64,000 nucleotides of DNA from Janthinobacterium sp. CG3 (GCF_000344615.1 NZ_KB467824.1:3352326-3416325); one strand, 5' to 3'; positions 8,120 to 18,059 are shown, counted from the stretch's first letter. Translations and numbers: made by a program. The notes: generated from the letters alone by a model not told the origin.

Positions 8120-10054
8120 ATGAACGCTCCCATCACGCCCCACCGCCCGATCCAGGCCCTGCCCGACCAACTGATTTCGCAAATCGCCGCCGGCGAGGTG
8201 GTCGAGCGGCCGTCCGCCGTCGTCAAGGAATTGCTGGAGAACGCGCTCGACTCGGGCGCGACGCAGATCACCGTGCGGCTGGAGGAAGGCGGCGTCAAGC
8301 GCATCGCCATCACCGACAACGGCCGCGGCATCGCGCCCGAGCAGTTGCCGTTGGCGCTGGCGCGCCACGCCACCTCGAAGATCGCCTCGCTGAGCGACCT
8401 GGAAAACGTCGGCACGCTGGGCTTTCGCGGCGAGGCGCTGGCCTCGATCGCCTCGGTCGCCGCCGTCACCGTCACCTCGCGCACCGCCGACGCCGCCCAC
8501 GCCTGGGAAATCGTCGGTTCGCACACCGGCGGCGTGGCGCCCTCGTCGGGCGCGCACGGCACCACCGTCGACGTGCTCGACCTGTACTTCAACACGCCGG
8601 CGCGGCGCAAGTTCCTGAAATCCGAGCAGACCGAGTTCGGCCACTGCGCCGAGGTGGTGCGACGCATCGCGCTGGCGCGCCCAGACGTGTCGTTCTCGCT
8701 GACCCACAACGGCCGCGCCATCGACCATTGGAACGTCAGCGAAATGGCCAGGCGCAGCGCCCACATCCTCGGCGACGGCTTCGCCCAGGCCCGGCTGGCG
8801 CTCGACGAAACGGCCGGGCCGCTGCGCCTGCACGGCTTCGCCGGCCTGCCGACCGCCTCCAAGGCGCGCGCCGACGGCCAGTTCTTCTACGTGAACGGGC
8901 GCTACGTGCGCGACAAACTGCTGGTGCACGCGGTGCGCGCGGCCTACCAGGACGTGCTGCACGGCGACCGCTTCCCCTCGTACGTGCTGGCGCTCGACCT
9001 GGACCCGTCGCTGGTCGACGTCAACGTCCACCCGTCGAAGATCGAGGTGCGTTTCCGCGACGGCCGCGCGGTGCACCAGTTCGTCTTCCACGCGGTGCAG
9101 CGCGCGCTGGCGCAGACCTCGGCCACCGCCTTCGGCAGCGTGCAGTCGCCACAACCGGCCGGCGCCGGCCTGGGCGGCGGCGCGGCCGAGCCGGGCGCGG
9201 CGGACCAGGCGGCGGGCGGCGGCGCCGGCATGTGGCGCCGCGAGCAAACCCAGACCTCGTTCGGACCGCAGTTCTCGGCGACGTTCTCGCCGTCGCCGTT
9301 CGGCCCGTCGGCGCGCGCGCTGCACGACGCCGCCGCCGGCGGCGGCGTGGTCCAGAGCAGCAGCAGCTACGGCGCGCTGTTCGGCGCCGGCGCCGGCCCC
9401 GCGGCGGCGCAGCCGGCCACGCCATACACGGCCTCGGCGGCGGCGATGGCGCAGGACGAGCATCCGCTCGGCTTCGCGCTGGCGCAGCTGCACGGCATCT
9501 ACATCCTGGCGCAGAACACCAAGGGCCTGGTGCTGGTCGACATGCACGCCGCGCACGAGCGCATCCTGTACGAGCAGTTGAAGACGGCGCTGGAGGCGCA
9601 AGTCTGCGGCCAGGACATGCAGGTGCAGGCGCTGCTGATTCCGATCACCTTCTACGCCGACGCCATCGAAGTGGCCACCGCCAACGACAACCAGGAGACG
9701 CTGAAGGCGCTCGGCTTCGACATCGCCGCGCTGTCGCCGACCACGCTGGCGGTGCGCTCGGTGCCGACGCTGCTGAAGAACGCCGACGCCCAGACGCTGG
9801 CGCGCGACGTGCTGCGCGACGTGCGCGAATACGGCGGCTCGCGCGTGCTGATCGAGCGCCAGAACGAACTGCTCGGCACCCTCGCCTGCCACACGGCGGT
9901 GCGCGCCAACCGCATCCTGTCGGTGCAGGAAATGAACGCGCTGCTGCGCCAGATGGAGCATACCGAGCGGGCCGACCAGTGCAACCACGGCCGGCCGACC
10001 TGGGTGCAAGTTGACATCGGCGCGCTCGACAAACTGTTCCTGCGCGGCCAATAA
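8120..10054 (+). CDS. mutL: DNA mismatch repair protein MutL (endonuclease type)
   Basis: MutL couples MutS mismatch recognition to strand incision. The 644-residue protein has the N-terminal GHKL ATPase (ELLENALDSG, DNGRGI, RHATSKI, TLGFRGEALASI), a transducer domain, and a variable Gly/Ala/Ser-rich linker at about 335-440. The C-terminal dimerisation domain carries the endonuclease signature DMHAAHERILYE near residue 474, plus ACHTA and CNHGRPT near 620. These metal-site motifs are kept in bacteria that lack MutH, so nicking by MutL itself is expected; the usual Q of DQHA is M here. It lies upstream of miaA, as in many proteobacteria. The start lacks a Shine-Dalgarno sequence. Confidence 0.97.
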   Translation: MNAPITPHRPIQALPDQLISQIAAGEVVERPSAVVKELLENALDSGATQITVRLEEGGVKRIAITDNGRGIAPEQLPLALARHATSKIASLSDLENVGTLGFRGEALASIASVAAVTVTSRTADAAHAWEIVGSHTGGVAPSSGAHGTTVDVLDLYFNTPARRKFLKSEQTEFGHCAEVVRRIALARPDVSFSLTHNGRAIDHWNVSEMARRSAHILGDGFAQARLALDETAGPLRLHGFAGLPTASKARADGQFFYVNGRYVRDKLLVHAVRAAYQDVLHGDRFPSYVLALDLDPSLVDVNVHPSKIEVRFRDGRAVHQFVFHAVQRALAQTSATAFGSVQSPQPAGAGLGGGAAEPGAADQAAGGGAGMWRREQTQTSFGPQFSATFSPSPFGPSARALHDAAAGGGVVQSSSSYGALFGAGAGPAAAQPATPYTASAAAMAQDEHPLGFALAQLHGIYILAQNTKGLVLVDMHAAHERILYEQLKTALEAQVCGQDMQVQALLIPITFYADAIEVATANDNQETLKALGFDIAALSPTTLAVRSVPTLLKNADAQTLARDVLRDVREYGGSRVLIERQNELLGTLACHTAVRANRILSVQEMNALLRQMEHTERADQCNHGRPTWVQVDIGALDKLFLRGQ

Positions 10055-10069
10055 GCGCAAGCGGGCCGC

Positions 10070-10106
10070 CGCAAAAAAATTAAACCCCCGGGCAACCAGC
10101 CGGGGC
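10070..10106 (-). terminator. Minus-strand terminator-like hairpin between mutL and miaA
   Basis: A six-base all-GC stem (CCCCGG 10086-10091 with CCGGGG 10100-10105) is flanked on the plus strand by AAAAAAATTAAA. On the minus strand this is a stem followed by a T-rich run, the form of an intrinsic terminator. No minus-strand gene ends here, so it would stop antisense transcription entering mutL, or it may be fortuitous. Confidence 0.35.
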
Positions 10107-10190
10107 CATGCCTTCTCGCCTTGGCGCGAGGGGTCTGGCCCCTGGTTTGCGCCCTTGCTTTAACACCCACACGTCTCAAAGAACCGCACC

Positions 10191-11147
10191 ATGACAAACA
10201 CCACCAAACCGCTCGCCGTCGCCATCATGGGTCCGACCGCGTCCGGCAAGACCGCCGCCGCGCTGGCCATCGCGCGCCAAATCCCGTCCGAGATCATCTC
10301 GGTCGACTCTGCGCTGGTGTACCGCGGCATGGACATCGGCACCGCCAAGCCCACCGCCGCCGAACTCGCCAGCGCGCCGCACCACCTGATCGACATCCTC
10401 GACCCGCTCGACGCCTACTCGGTGGCGCAGTTCCGCGCCGATACGCTGGCCCTGGTGGCCGACATCACGGCGCGCGGCAAGCTACCGCTACTGGTCGGCG
10501 GCACCATGTTGTACTTCAAAGGCCTGGCCGACGGCCTCGACGAGCTGCCGGGCGCCGACCCGGTGCTGCGCGCCGAACTGGAGGCCGAAGCGGCCGTGGT
10601 GGGCTGGCCGGCGATGCACGCGCGCCTGCAGGCGCTGGACCCGGCCACCGGCGCGCGGCTGGCGCCGAACGACGCCCAGCGCATCCAGCGCGCGCTGGAA
10701 ATCATCGCCCTGTGCGGCAAGCCGATGTCCGAGCTGCTGGCGCTGCGCGAAAAAACCGTGCTGCCGTTCACGCTGCTGTCGTTCGCGCTGGAACCGTCCG
10801 AGCGCGCCGTGCTGCACGCCCGCATCGCCGCGCGCTTCGACGCGATGCTGGCCGAGGACGACGGCAACGGCGGCCTGATCGGCGAAGTGGAGACGCTGCG
10901 CCGGCGCGGCGACCTGCACCCCGGCCTGCCGTCGATGCGCTGCGTCGGCTACCGCCAGGCCTGGGACTACCTGGACGGGCGCATCGACTTCGCCGCGCTG
11001 CGCGAGACCGGCATCATCGCCACGCGCCAGCTGGCCAAGCGCCAGATGACCTGGCTGCGCTCGATGCCCGAGCGCGTCGTCGTCGACTGCCTGGGCGCGG
11101 ACCCCGCCGGCGCGATGCTGGCGCACATGGCGGTGTTAAATAAATAA
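10191..11147 (+). CDS. miaA: tRNA dimethylallyltransferase MiaA
   Basis: MiaA transfers a dimethylallyl group to N6 of A37 in tRNAs reading UNN codons; the product is the substrate for MiaB, encoded at 29772. The 318-residue protein has the P-loop GPTASGKT (14-21), the [16 protein letters not shown] substrate segment, and the core [12 protein letters not shown] motif. The C-terminal part has [10 protein letters not shown] and [14 protein letters not shown]. Length is normal. It follows mutL at 136 bases. In many proteobacteria hfq comes next, but here two tRNA genes follow. Confidence 0.96.
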   Translation: MTNTTKPLAVAIMGPTASGKTAAALAIARQIPSEIISVDSALVYRGMDIGTAKPTAAELASAPHHLIDILDPLDAYSVAQFRADTLALVADITARGKLPLLVGGTMLYFKGLADGLDELPGADPVLRAELEAEAAVVGWPAMHARLQALDPATGARLAPNDAQRIQRALEIIALCGKPMSELLALREKTVLPFTLLSFALEPSERAVLHARIAARFDAMLAEDDGNGGLIGEVETLRRRGDLHPGLPSMRCVGYRQAWDYLDGRIDFAALRETGIIATRQLAKRQMTWLRSMPERVVVDCLGADPAGAMLAHMAVLNK

Positions 11148-11195
11148 CATTGGAAGCGGCCGGCAGGCGAAAACGCAGTTTTTCCGGCACCTGTC

Positions 11196-11224
11196 TTGAC
11201 AAAGAAAAGCGAAGCCCGGATAAT
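11196..11224 (+). promoter_or_regulatory. Consensus sigma-70 promoter for the tRNA-Met genes
   Basis: TTGACA at 11196-11201 and GATAAT at 11219-11224 are separated by exactly 17 bases. The expected start at about 11231 lies six bases before the first tRNA. The perfect -35 box and spacing fit a strong stable-RNA promoter. Confidence 0.8.
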
Positions 11225-11236
11225 GCTCGGCTGTTG

Positions 11237-11313
11237 GGTGATATAGCTCAGTTGGTTAGAGCACAGCATTCATAATGCTGGGGTCGGTGGTTCAAGTCCA
11301 CCTATCACCACCA
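11237..11313 (+). tRNA. tRNA-Met (anticodon CAU), first copy
   Basis: A 77-base cloverleaf with encoded CCA. The acceptor stem is GGTGATA/TATCACC, the D-arm contains AGCTCAGTTGGTTAGAGC, the anticodon loop is TTCATAA (anticodon CAU), and the T-arm is GGTGG-TTCAAGT-CCACC. The variable region and D-loop resemble elongator tRNA-Met more than initiator tRNA or the lysidine-modified tRNA-Ile(CAU), but the last cannot be excluded by eye. Confidence 0.95.
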
Positions 11314-11394
11314 AGAACATCCAGAGGCGGCACGGAGCGGTTCAAGACTGCGCCATTTCTGTTTTACCAGCGACCGGGTCATGCCGGGCTGTTG

Positions 11395-11471
11395 GGTGAT
11401 ATAGCTCAGTTGGTTAGAGCACAGCATTCATAATGCTGGGGTCGGTGGTTCAAGTCCACCTATCACCACCA
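11395..11471 (+). tRNA. tRNA-Met (anticodon CAU), second identical copy
   Basis: Identical in all 77 bases to the copy at 11237, 81 bases downstream, with the same GGCTGTTG leader immediately before it. The two are co-transcribed from the promoter at 11196 and end at the terminator at 11504. The duplication includes the leader, which suggests a tandem duplication or the trace of an integration/excision event at a tRNA attachment site. Confidence 0.95.
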
Positions 11472-11503
11472 AGAATTAGTCTTAAGAAGTAGCAAGAAGG
11501 CCG

Positions 11504-11542
11504 AAAACCCGCAGCTCTCCCTTTGAGACCTGCGGGTTTTTT
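11504..11542 (+). terminator. Intrinsic terminator of the tRNA operon
   Basis: A seven-base stem CCCGCAG (11508-11514) / CTGCGGG (11530-11536) is followed by TTTTTT and preceded by AAAA. It lies 33 bases after the second tRNA and is a textbook Rho-independent terminator. Confidence 0.9.
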
Positions 11543-11618
11543 GTTCGCTGACGTTCGAGGACGTTCGCCGACATCCGGCCTTTTGGATCCCAACGTCAAG
11601 CCATGGCGCCAACAGCTC

Positions 11619-11710
11619 GTGCTACGGCTAAGCGACGTCCAGGTTCGACACGCCAAGCCGGGTGACGAAGCCGCCGGTGGCAAGGTGTGCACTGGCAAAT
11701 TTGCTAGCGC
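11619..11710 (+). pseudogene. Possible N-terminal fragment of a P4-type tyrosine integrase
   Basis: In the frame containing position 11628 the translation reads LSDVQVRHAKPGDEA. It matches the shape of the DUF4102 N-terminus of P4-family integrases (L-S/T-D-x2-I/V-R/K-x2-KP). The expected downstream DGGGLYL segment is not readable and stops follow soon, so at most a relic remains. Its place, 150 bases after a tRNA 3' end and just past the terminator, is where such integrases sit after tRNA-targeted insertion. The match covers only about 15 residues, so chance similarity is possible. Confidence 0.35.
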
Positions 11711-11978
11711 ATCGGCTTCCTACACAGCCGAGACAAGCTTTTGAAGCGCGCTCACCGATAGCGAAAAAAGCCAAGTTGCCGCCGCCAGCGCACCCACGTC
11801 TGATGTTCGATCGTCCTGAGGTGCGCTCTCGCAGCTGGCAAACCTCGGTAGTGCGGCGATAGCCGGTCGTCGAGCTATAGAGTCGTTACCGAATTTGGCG
11901 GCATAAAATGATTCGGGATAGTTACGCCGTCTAGCGGTTTTTCCCGTTGAGCAGCGATGACTTATCAATTACGCAATC

Positions 11979-11987
11979 TGGTATGAT
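11979..11987 (+). promoter_or_regulatory. Extended -10 promoter candidate (TGGTATGAT)
   Basis: TG-G-TATGAT has the extended -10 arrangement; only a weak -35 (GACTTA/TGACTT, about 11958) is visible. It lies about 105 bases before the ATG of the glycosyltransferase gene and would drive the 12098-14955 group. Confidence 0.35.
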
Positions 11988-12097
11988 TGCTTCCGCGCAC
12001 GCGCGGCGGCGGCAACGCCCCGGATCGCGCCGGCGGCCAGCCGATTCCCGCTACCCGATTCACCTCCGGCGCATGCCGGGACCACCCCACTGTTCCG

Positions 12098-13222
12098 ATG
12101 ACACCGAAAAAAATCCTCTTGTTAAGCGTTTCCGCAGGCGCCGGCCACATGCGCGCGGCCGAGGCGATCCGCGCCCACGCCGGCGCCGACGTCGTCGCCA
12201 GCCATCTGGACGTGATGAACTTCGTGACGGCCGGCTTTCGCAAGCTGTATACCGACTTTTACATCACGCTGGTGAACAAGGCGCCGACGCTGTGGGGCTA
12301 TCTGTACCACGCCACCAACGAGGCCCAGCCCGACAGTTCGATGCAGCGGCTGCGGCGCGGCGTCGAGCGCCTCAACACCCGCGCGCTGCTGAAGGAAATC
12401 GCCGCGTTCAAGCCGGACGCGATCGTCTGCACGCACTTCCTGCCGGCCGAAATCCTGTCGCGGGCGCTGCGCAAGGGCGAACTGCACTGCCCGGTTTGGG
12501 TCCAGGTCACCGACTTCGACCTGCACCGGATGTGGGTGCACGAGCATATGAGCGGCTATTTCGCCGCCAGCGACGAGGTGGCGTTCCGCATGCGCGCCTG
12601 CGACATCGGCCCCGAGCGCATCCACGTGACGGGCATTCCAATCATGCCGGCCTTCGCCCGGGCGCACGACCGGGCCGAGTGCGCCCGCGGGTTCGGGCTC
12701 GACCCGGCCCGCACCACCTTCCTGCTGATGGGCGGCGGCGCCGGACTGGGCAGCCTGGACGAGGTGGCCGAACGGCTGCTGGCGCTGGACGGCGATTTCC
12801 AGTTGATCGTATTGGCCGGGAAGAACGCCGCGGCGCTGGCGGCCTTGCAGGCGCTGGCGGCGCGCCACCCGGGCCGGTTGCTGGCGCAGGGCTTCACCGA
12901 CAAAGTCGAGCGGCTGATGGCTTGCGCCGACCTGGTGGTGACCAAGCCGGGCGGCCTGACCAGCTCGGAATGCCTGGCGATGGGCTTGCCGATGATCGTC
13001 AATTCGCCGATTCCCGGCCAGGAAGAGCGCAACGCCGACTTCCTGCTCGAACAGGGCGTGGCGCTGAAGGCCTTCGACGCCGTGACGCTGGAGTACCGCG
13101 TGCGCCACCTGCTGGAGAATCCGGCCAAGCTGGCCGAGATGGCCGCCAAGGCCAGGGCGCTGGGCCGCCCCGACGCCGCGCGCCAGGTGCTGCGACGGGT
13201 GCTGGGCGGCTTGCCGGCATGA
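12098..13222 (+). CDS. MGDG-synthase/UgtP-like glycolipid glycosyltransferase
   Basis: A 374-residue protein of the monogalactosyldiacylglycerol-synthase/processive diacylglycerol glucosyltransferase type (GT28 fold). The N-terminal lobe begins with the diagnostic S12-AGAGH17 motif, followed by the helix of acceptor-binding type (VMNFVTAGFRKLYTDFY) and VCTHFLPAEIL. The C-terminal lobe has LLMGGGAGLGS and the nucleotide-sugar signature KPGGLTSSECLAMGLP. Family members transfer Glc or Gal from a UDP-sugar to diacylglycerol on the cytosolic membrane face; substrate here is inferred. Its stop overlaps the next start (ATGA), so it is translationally coupled to the membrane-phosphatase gene. An MurG role is unlikely because the SAGAGH N-terminus differs. 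Confidence 0.88.
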   Translation: MTPKKILLLSVSAGAGHMRAAEAIRAHAGADVVASHLDVMNFVTAGFRKLYTDFYITLVNKAPTLWGYLYHATNEAQPDSSMQRLRRGVERLNTRALLKEIAAFKPDAIVCTHFLPAEILSRALRKGELHCPVWVQVTDFDLHRMWVHEHMSGYFAASDEVAFRMRACDIGPERIHVTGIPIMPAFARAHDRAECARGFGLDPARTTFLLMGGGAGLGSLDEVAERLLALDGDFQLIVLAGKNAAALAALQALAARHPGRLLAQGFTDKVERLMACADLVVTKPGGLTSSECLAMGLPMIVNSPIPGQEERNADFLLEQGVALKAFDAVTLEYRVRHLLENPAKLAEMAAKARALGRPDAARQVLRRVLGGLPA

Positions 13223-14307
13223 CGGCGCCGTCGACGCCGTTATTGCCGCCGCGGCGGCAGGCGCTGCGCATCGCCCTGACGCTGGCCTGGGTGCTGCTGC
13301 TCGGCCTGTTCTTTGCGCAGACCGAGATCCAGATCGAGGGGCCGGCCGGCTGGGCCGCCAACCTGCCGACCTGGCGCGTCGAGCAGCACTGGCTGCTCGA
13401 CATCTTCTGGGGCGGGCGGGCGATGACCGGCTACCACGCCTGGGTGTTCCCCTTCATCGCGCTGTTTTTCCATTTTCCATTCTTTTTCATGCAACAGTGG
13501 TCGCCGCGCCTGGAGTGCCGCGCGCTCGGCTGCATCATGCTGTTCTGGATCGTCGAGGACTTCCTCTGGTTCGTCCTGAATCCGGCCTATGGCCTGGCAC
13601 GCTTCGACCCGGTCCACGTGGCTTGGCACAAGCACTGGCTGTGGCTGGCGCCGACCGATTACTGGGTGTCGCTGGCGCTGGCCGCCGCCCTGCTCACTTT
13701 TTCTTATAGGAATAAAACGAAACGCCTTTCCGCTCCCCTGCTGGCGCCGGCCGGCGCCGTCGGGTTCGCCGCGTGGAAGCCGGCGGCGGCCCAGGAGCCG
13801 GCGCCGGCGCAGTCCGCCCGCGATCCGCTGTGGGCCACGCAGGTCGAGGCGGCCTCGAACCTGCACCGGGTGACGCCGACCTTTTACCGCAGCGCCAGGC
13901 TGAAACGGCCCGATGTGGTGCGGCTGCAGGCGCTGGGCGTAAAAACCGTGGTCAGCCTGCGCGCGCTGCACTCCGACGACAAATTGCTGGCCAACAGCGG
14001 CATCCGCACGGTGCGCATTCCGATCAATACCTGGCATATCAAGGACGCTCAGATGGTGCAGGCGCTGCGGGCGATCCGCGGCGCCGAGCGCGACGGCCCG
14101 GTCTTGCTGCACTGCCTGCACGGCGCCGACCGCACCGGGCTGGTCGCGGCCATGTACCGCGTGCTGTACCAGCAGCGCAGCAAGGAGCAGGCGCTCGACG
14201 AACTCAAGAACGGCGGCTACGGCTACCATACGATGTGGAAGAATATCGAACGCTATCTGCGCAAGGTCGACGTCGAGGCGATCCGCCGCGGCGTCGAACA
14301 AGCCTGA
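13219..14307 (+). CDS. Membrane protein fused to tyrosine-phosphatase-like domain
   Basis: One open frame of 362 residues with two unrelated parts. Residues 1-166 form an uncharacterised membrane domain with about four hydrophobic segments (ALTLAWVLLLGLFF, VFPFIALFFHFPFFF, LGCIMLFWIVEDFLWF, YWVSLALAAALLTF). Residues about 195-355 are a dual-specificity/tyrosine phosphatase domain with the Cys-x5-Arg loop HCLHGADRTG and an upstream conserved aspartate region. Between them, residues 167-192 look like a signal peptide (TKR + hydrophobic run + PAAAQE), and codon 167 is ACG preceded by AGGA. The phosphatase may therefore be, or once have been, a separate exported protein. Coupled by ATGA to the glycosyltransferase. 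A lipid-phosphate (PTPMT1-like) or protein substrate are both possible. Confidence 0.75.
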   Translation: MTAPSTPLLPPRRQALRIALTLAWVLLLGLFFAQTEIQIEGPAGWAANLPTWRVEQHWLLDIFWGGRAMTGYHAWVFPFIALFFHFPFFFMQQWSPRLECRALGCIMLFWIVEDFLWFVLNPAYGLARFDPVHVAWHKHWLWLAPTDYWVSLALAAALLTFSYRNKTKRLSAPLLAPAGAVGFAAWKPAAAQEPAPAQSARDPLWATQVEAASNLHRVTPTFYRSARLKRPDVVRLQALGVKTVVSLRALHSDDKLLANSGIRTVRIPINTWHIKDAQMVQALRAIRGAERDGPVLLHCLHGADRTGLVAAMYRVLYQQRSKEQALDELKNGGYGYHTMWKNIERYLRKVDVEAIRRGVEQA

Positions 14308-14334
14308 GCAGGCCACCAACATGATGCCAAACTG

Positions 14335-14955
14335 ATGCCAAACACAATTATGCGCAAGATCGCCGCGGTATTGCTGCCCGCCTGCCTGCTGGCCGGCCCC
14401 GTCCCGGCCGCCGCCGAGCCGGGCATCGACACGGCCACGCTGTCCGAGTCCAAGGTGGCGATGCTCGACGCAAGCCAGGCCGGCGCCGCCGGCAAGTCCT
14501 TCCTGGCCGCCACCATCATCGACGCGCCGCTGCCGGCGCTGTGCGCCATCATCCAGGATTTTTCCGGCTACCCGGGCTTCATGCCGAGCGTGGCGAAAAC
14601 CGTGGTGACGCGCGGCGCCGACGCCACGCTGGTGGATATGACGCTCAAACTGCCGATGGGTAAAAGCAAGCGCTACCGTTTGAAAATGGACGCGAAGAGC
14701 AGCGCGCAGTTGTGCCAGCTGTCGTGGAAGATGCTGCCGTCGGCCGGCTTGACGCCGGACCAGACCATCGCCGACACCACCGGCTACTGGCAGTTGACGC
14801 CGGCCCCGGCCGACAAGCGCAAAACCGTGGTCAAGTATTTTGTCTACACCGATCCTGGTCCGGTGCCGATCGGCATGGGCTGGATCGTCGATAGTCTGAG
14901 CAAGGACAGCCTGCCGAAGACGCTGGAAGCGCTGCGCGCCAAGGCGGCGCGCTAG
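14335..14955 (+). CDS. Exported START/SRPBCC-like protein
   Basis: A 206-residue protein with a Sec signal (MRKIAAVLLPACLLAGPVPAAAEP) and a SRPBCC/START-like ligand-binding fold. Recognisable features are FLAATIIDAPLPALCAIIQDFSGYPGFMPSV (the polyketide-cyclase/dehydrase N-terminal strand-helix), a central amphipathic beta region, and a long C-terminal helix with DSLPKTLEALRAKA. Such folds bind lipids or other hydrophobic ligands. It begins 27 bases after the phosphatase gene and completes a three-gene group. The ATG at 14335 or the in-frame ATG at 14350 could be used; the second gives a more compact signal peptide. Function is unknown. Confidence 0.8.
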   Translation: MPNTIMRKIAAVLLPACLLAGPVPAAAEPGIDTATLSESKVAMLDASQAGAAGKSFLAATIIDAPLPALCAIIQDFSGYPGFMPSVAKTVVTRGADATLVDMTLKLPMGKSKRYRLKMDAKSSAQLCQLSWKMLPSAGLTPDQTIADTTGYWQLTPAPADKRKTVVKYFVYTDPGPVPIGMGWIVDSLSKDSLPKTLEALRAKAAR

Positions 14956-15046
14956 GCGCCCGCCTTTTATCCGATCGGCGCGCCGCAGCTCGGATGCGGC
15001 GGCCGACGAGGCGGGAGTCGTCCGACGCCGAGCCGCTGTCGACGCC

Positions 15047-15082
15047 AGTCGGGTTAGGCCCTTGCGGGCCAACCCGGCCTAC
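15047..15082 (-). repeat. REP-like palindrome (GTAG head, minus strand)
   Basis: On the minus strand it reads GTAGG-CCGGGTT-GGCCCG...GGGCC-TAACCCGAC: a GTAG head followed by an imperfect hairpin. It lies between the convergent START-like gene and the FtsH gene. Same family as 25313 and 32732. Confidence 0.65.
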
Positions 15083-15143
15083 GAAAATCGCGCCAACTTA
15101 GCGCGCTAAAAATCAAGCCCCTGGTTTTTATCGGCGGCGCGGG

Positions 15144-17048
<1,905 letters not shown>

Positions 17049-17298
17049 GTTTCCTGCCCTTCACGCCGTGGCGCAATGGTGAGCTGGAGTCCAGACTAAG
17101 CGCGCCGCGCCGCGCCGCGTTTGCGCTGAATCAAGCGCGCGCGCATGAAACGGCTTGCCGTTTCCGCCGCGCCAGGCGCGCCCTGGGCGGCGCCAGCGCG
17201 CGCCGACGCCGAATACAGCAGCGCCAGCCGGATTCCGCGGCGCAAGGCCGACGTGCGCGCGGCCGGCCAGCCGGCGGCGACCGCCAAGTCAGGCGCGC

Positions 17299-17994
17299 TC
17301 AGACGATTTTGACGCGCAGGCCGGCCAGGCCGTCGATGCTGCCCTCGAGCACGTCGCCGCGCGTCACCGCCGCCACGCCGGCCGGCGTGCCGGTGAAGAT
17401 CAGGTCGCCCGGCTGTAGCTCGAAGTAGGTGGACAGGTGGGCGATGGTGTCGGCGACGTTCCAGATCAGCATGCTGATGGCGCTGCCCTGGCGCGCCGCG
17501 CCGTTCACCGTCAGCGCAATGGCGGCGCCGTCGATGGCGCCGGCCGCCGCCGCCGGGGTGATCGGTCCGATCGGCGCCGAATGCTCGAAGCCCTTGCCGG
17601 CGCACCAGGGCCGCCCCAGCCGCTTGGCCTCGCCCTGCAGGTCGCGCCGCGTCATGTCCAGACCGACCGCGTAACCCCAGACGTGGGCCGGCGCGTCGGC
17701 GGCGGCGATGGCCCGCCCGCCCTTGCCGATCGCCACCACCAGTTCGATTTCATGTTGCAGGTCGGCCGTCATCGCGGGGTACGGCATGCGCCCCAGCGCG
17801 CCGGCGGCGACCGGCAACACGGCGCCGGCCGGCTTCATGAAGAAAAACGGCGCCTCGCGCCCGCTGTGGCCCATCTCCCTGGCGTGCTCGGCGTAGTTGC
17901 GCCCGACGCAGTAGATGCGGTGGACCGGAAACACGGCGTCGCTGCCGACGACCGCGACGGTGGCCTGGGCCGGTGGGGGGAATACACATTGCAT
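17299..17994 (-). CDS. Fumarylacetoacetate hydrolase family protein
   Basis: A 231-residue cytosolic FAH-family protein. Typical signatures are RIYCVGRNYAEHAREMG near the N-terminus, the metal-binding acidic residues in DLQHEIELVVAIG, the GYAVGLDMTRRDLQ stretch, KGFEHSAPIGP and LQPGDLIFTGTPAGVA. Its size and the RNYAEHA motif fit the fumarylpyruvate hydrolase/acylpyruvase branch (C-C bond hydrolysis of acylpyruvates). It is not next to an aromatic degradation pathway, so the substrate cannot be named. Between its stop and the FtsH start lie 250 bases with no recognisable gene. Confidence 0.88.
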   Translation of the reverse strand: MQCVFPPPAQATVAVVGSDAVFPVHRIYCVGRNYAEHAREMGHSGREAPFFFMKPAGAVLPVAAGALGRMPYPAMTADLQHEIELVVAIGKGGRAIAAADAPAHVWGYAVGLDMTRRDLQGEAKRLGRPWCAGKGFEHSAPIGPITPAAAAGAIDGAAIALTVNGAARQGSAISMLIWNVADTIAHLSTYFELQPGDLIFTGTPAGVAAVTRGDVLEGSIDGLAGLRVKIV

Positions 17995-18059
17995 GGCAAC
18001 TCCTATGGCGTCGATTCAACGATGGCCGCGGGCGGCGGCCGTCGCACCTATTGCACCTT

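Larger units (their letters stand above)
11543..12097. other. 555-bp gene-free stretch after the tRNA operon
   Basis: No intact gene is supported here. Base composition is lower in GC than the flanks and codon periodicity is absent. It contains a possible integrase fragment (11619-11710, listed separately) and, near its right end, a promoter candidate for the glycosyltransferase operon. A location directly 3' of tRNA genes fits a degraded integration site, but no attachment-site repeat of the tRNA 3' end was found within the window. Confidence 0.6.

Noticed and set aside
9538..9575. Loss of the MutL endonuclease site because DQHA reads DMHA
   Set aside because: The histidine and both glutamates of the motif and the ACHTA and CNHGRP motifs are intact, so the Q-to-M change alone is not evidence of inactivity.
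11947..13218. Upstream extension of the membrane-phosphatase frame through the glycosyltransferase gene
   Set aside because: The frame is open by GC bias, but its translation is Arg/Gly/Ala-rich nonsense overlapping a well-supported glycosyltransferase; the ATG at 13219 with ATGA coupling is the natural start.
13218..14307. Tyrosine phosphatase as an immune or defence effector
   Set aside because: No defence genes are nearby, the domain follows a signal-like segment, and the neighbours point to lipid or envelope functions.
17049..17298. Possible small gene between the FAA hydrolase and FtsH
   Set aside because: Frames here are GC-driven, lack ribosome sites and give only Ala/Arg-rich sequence.
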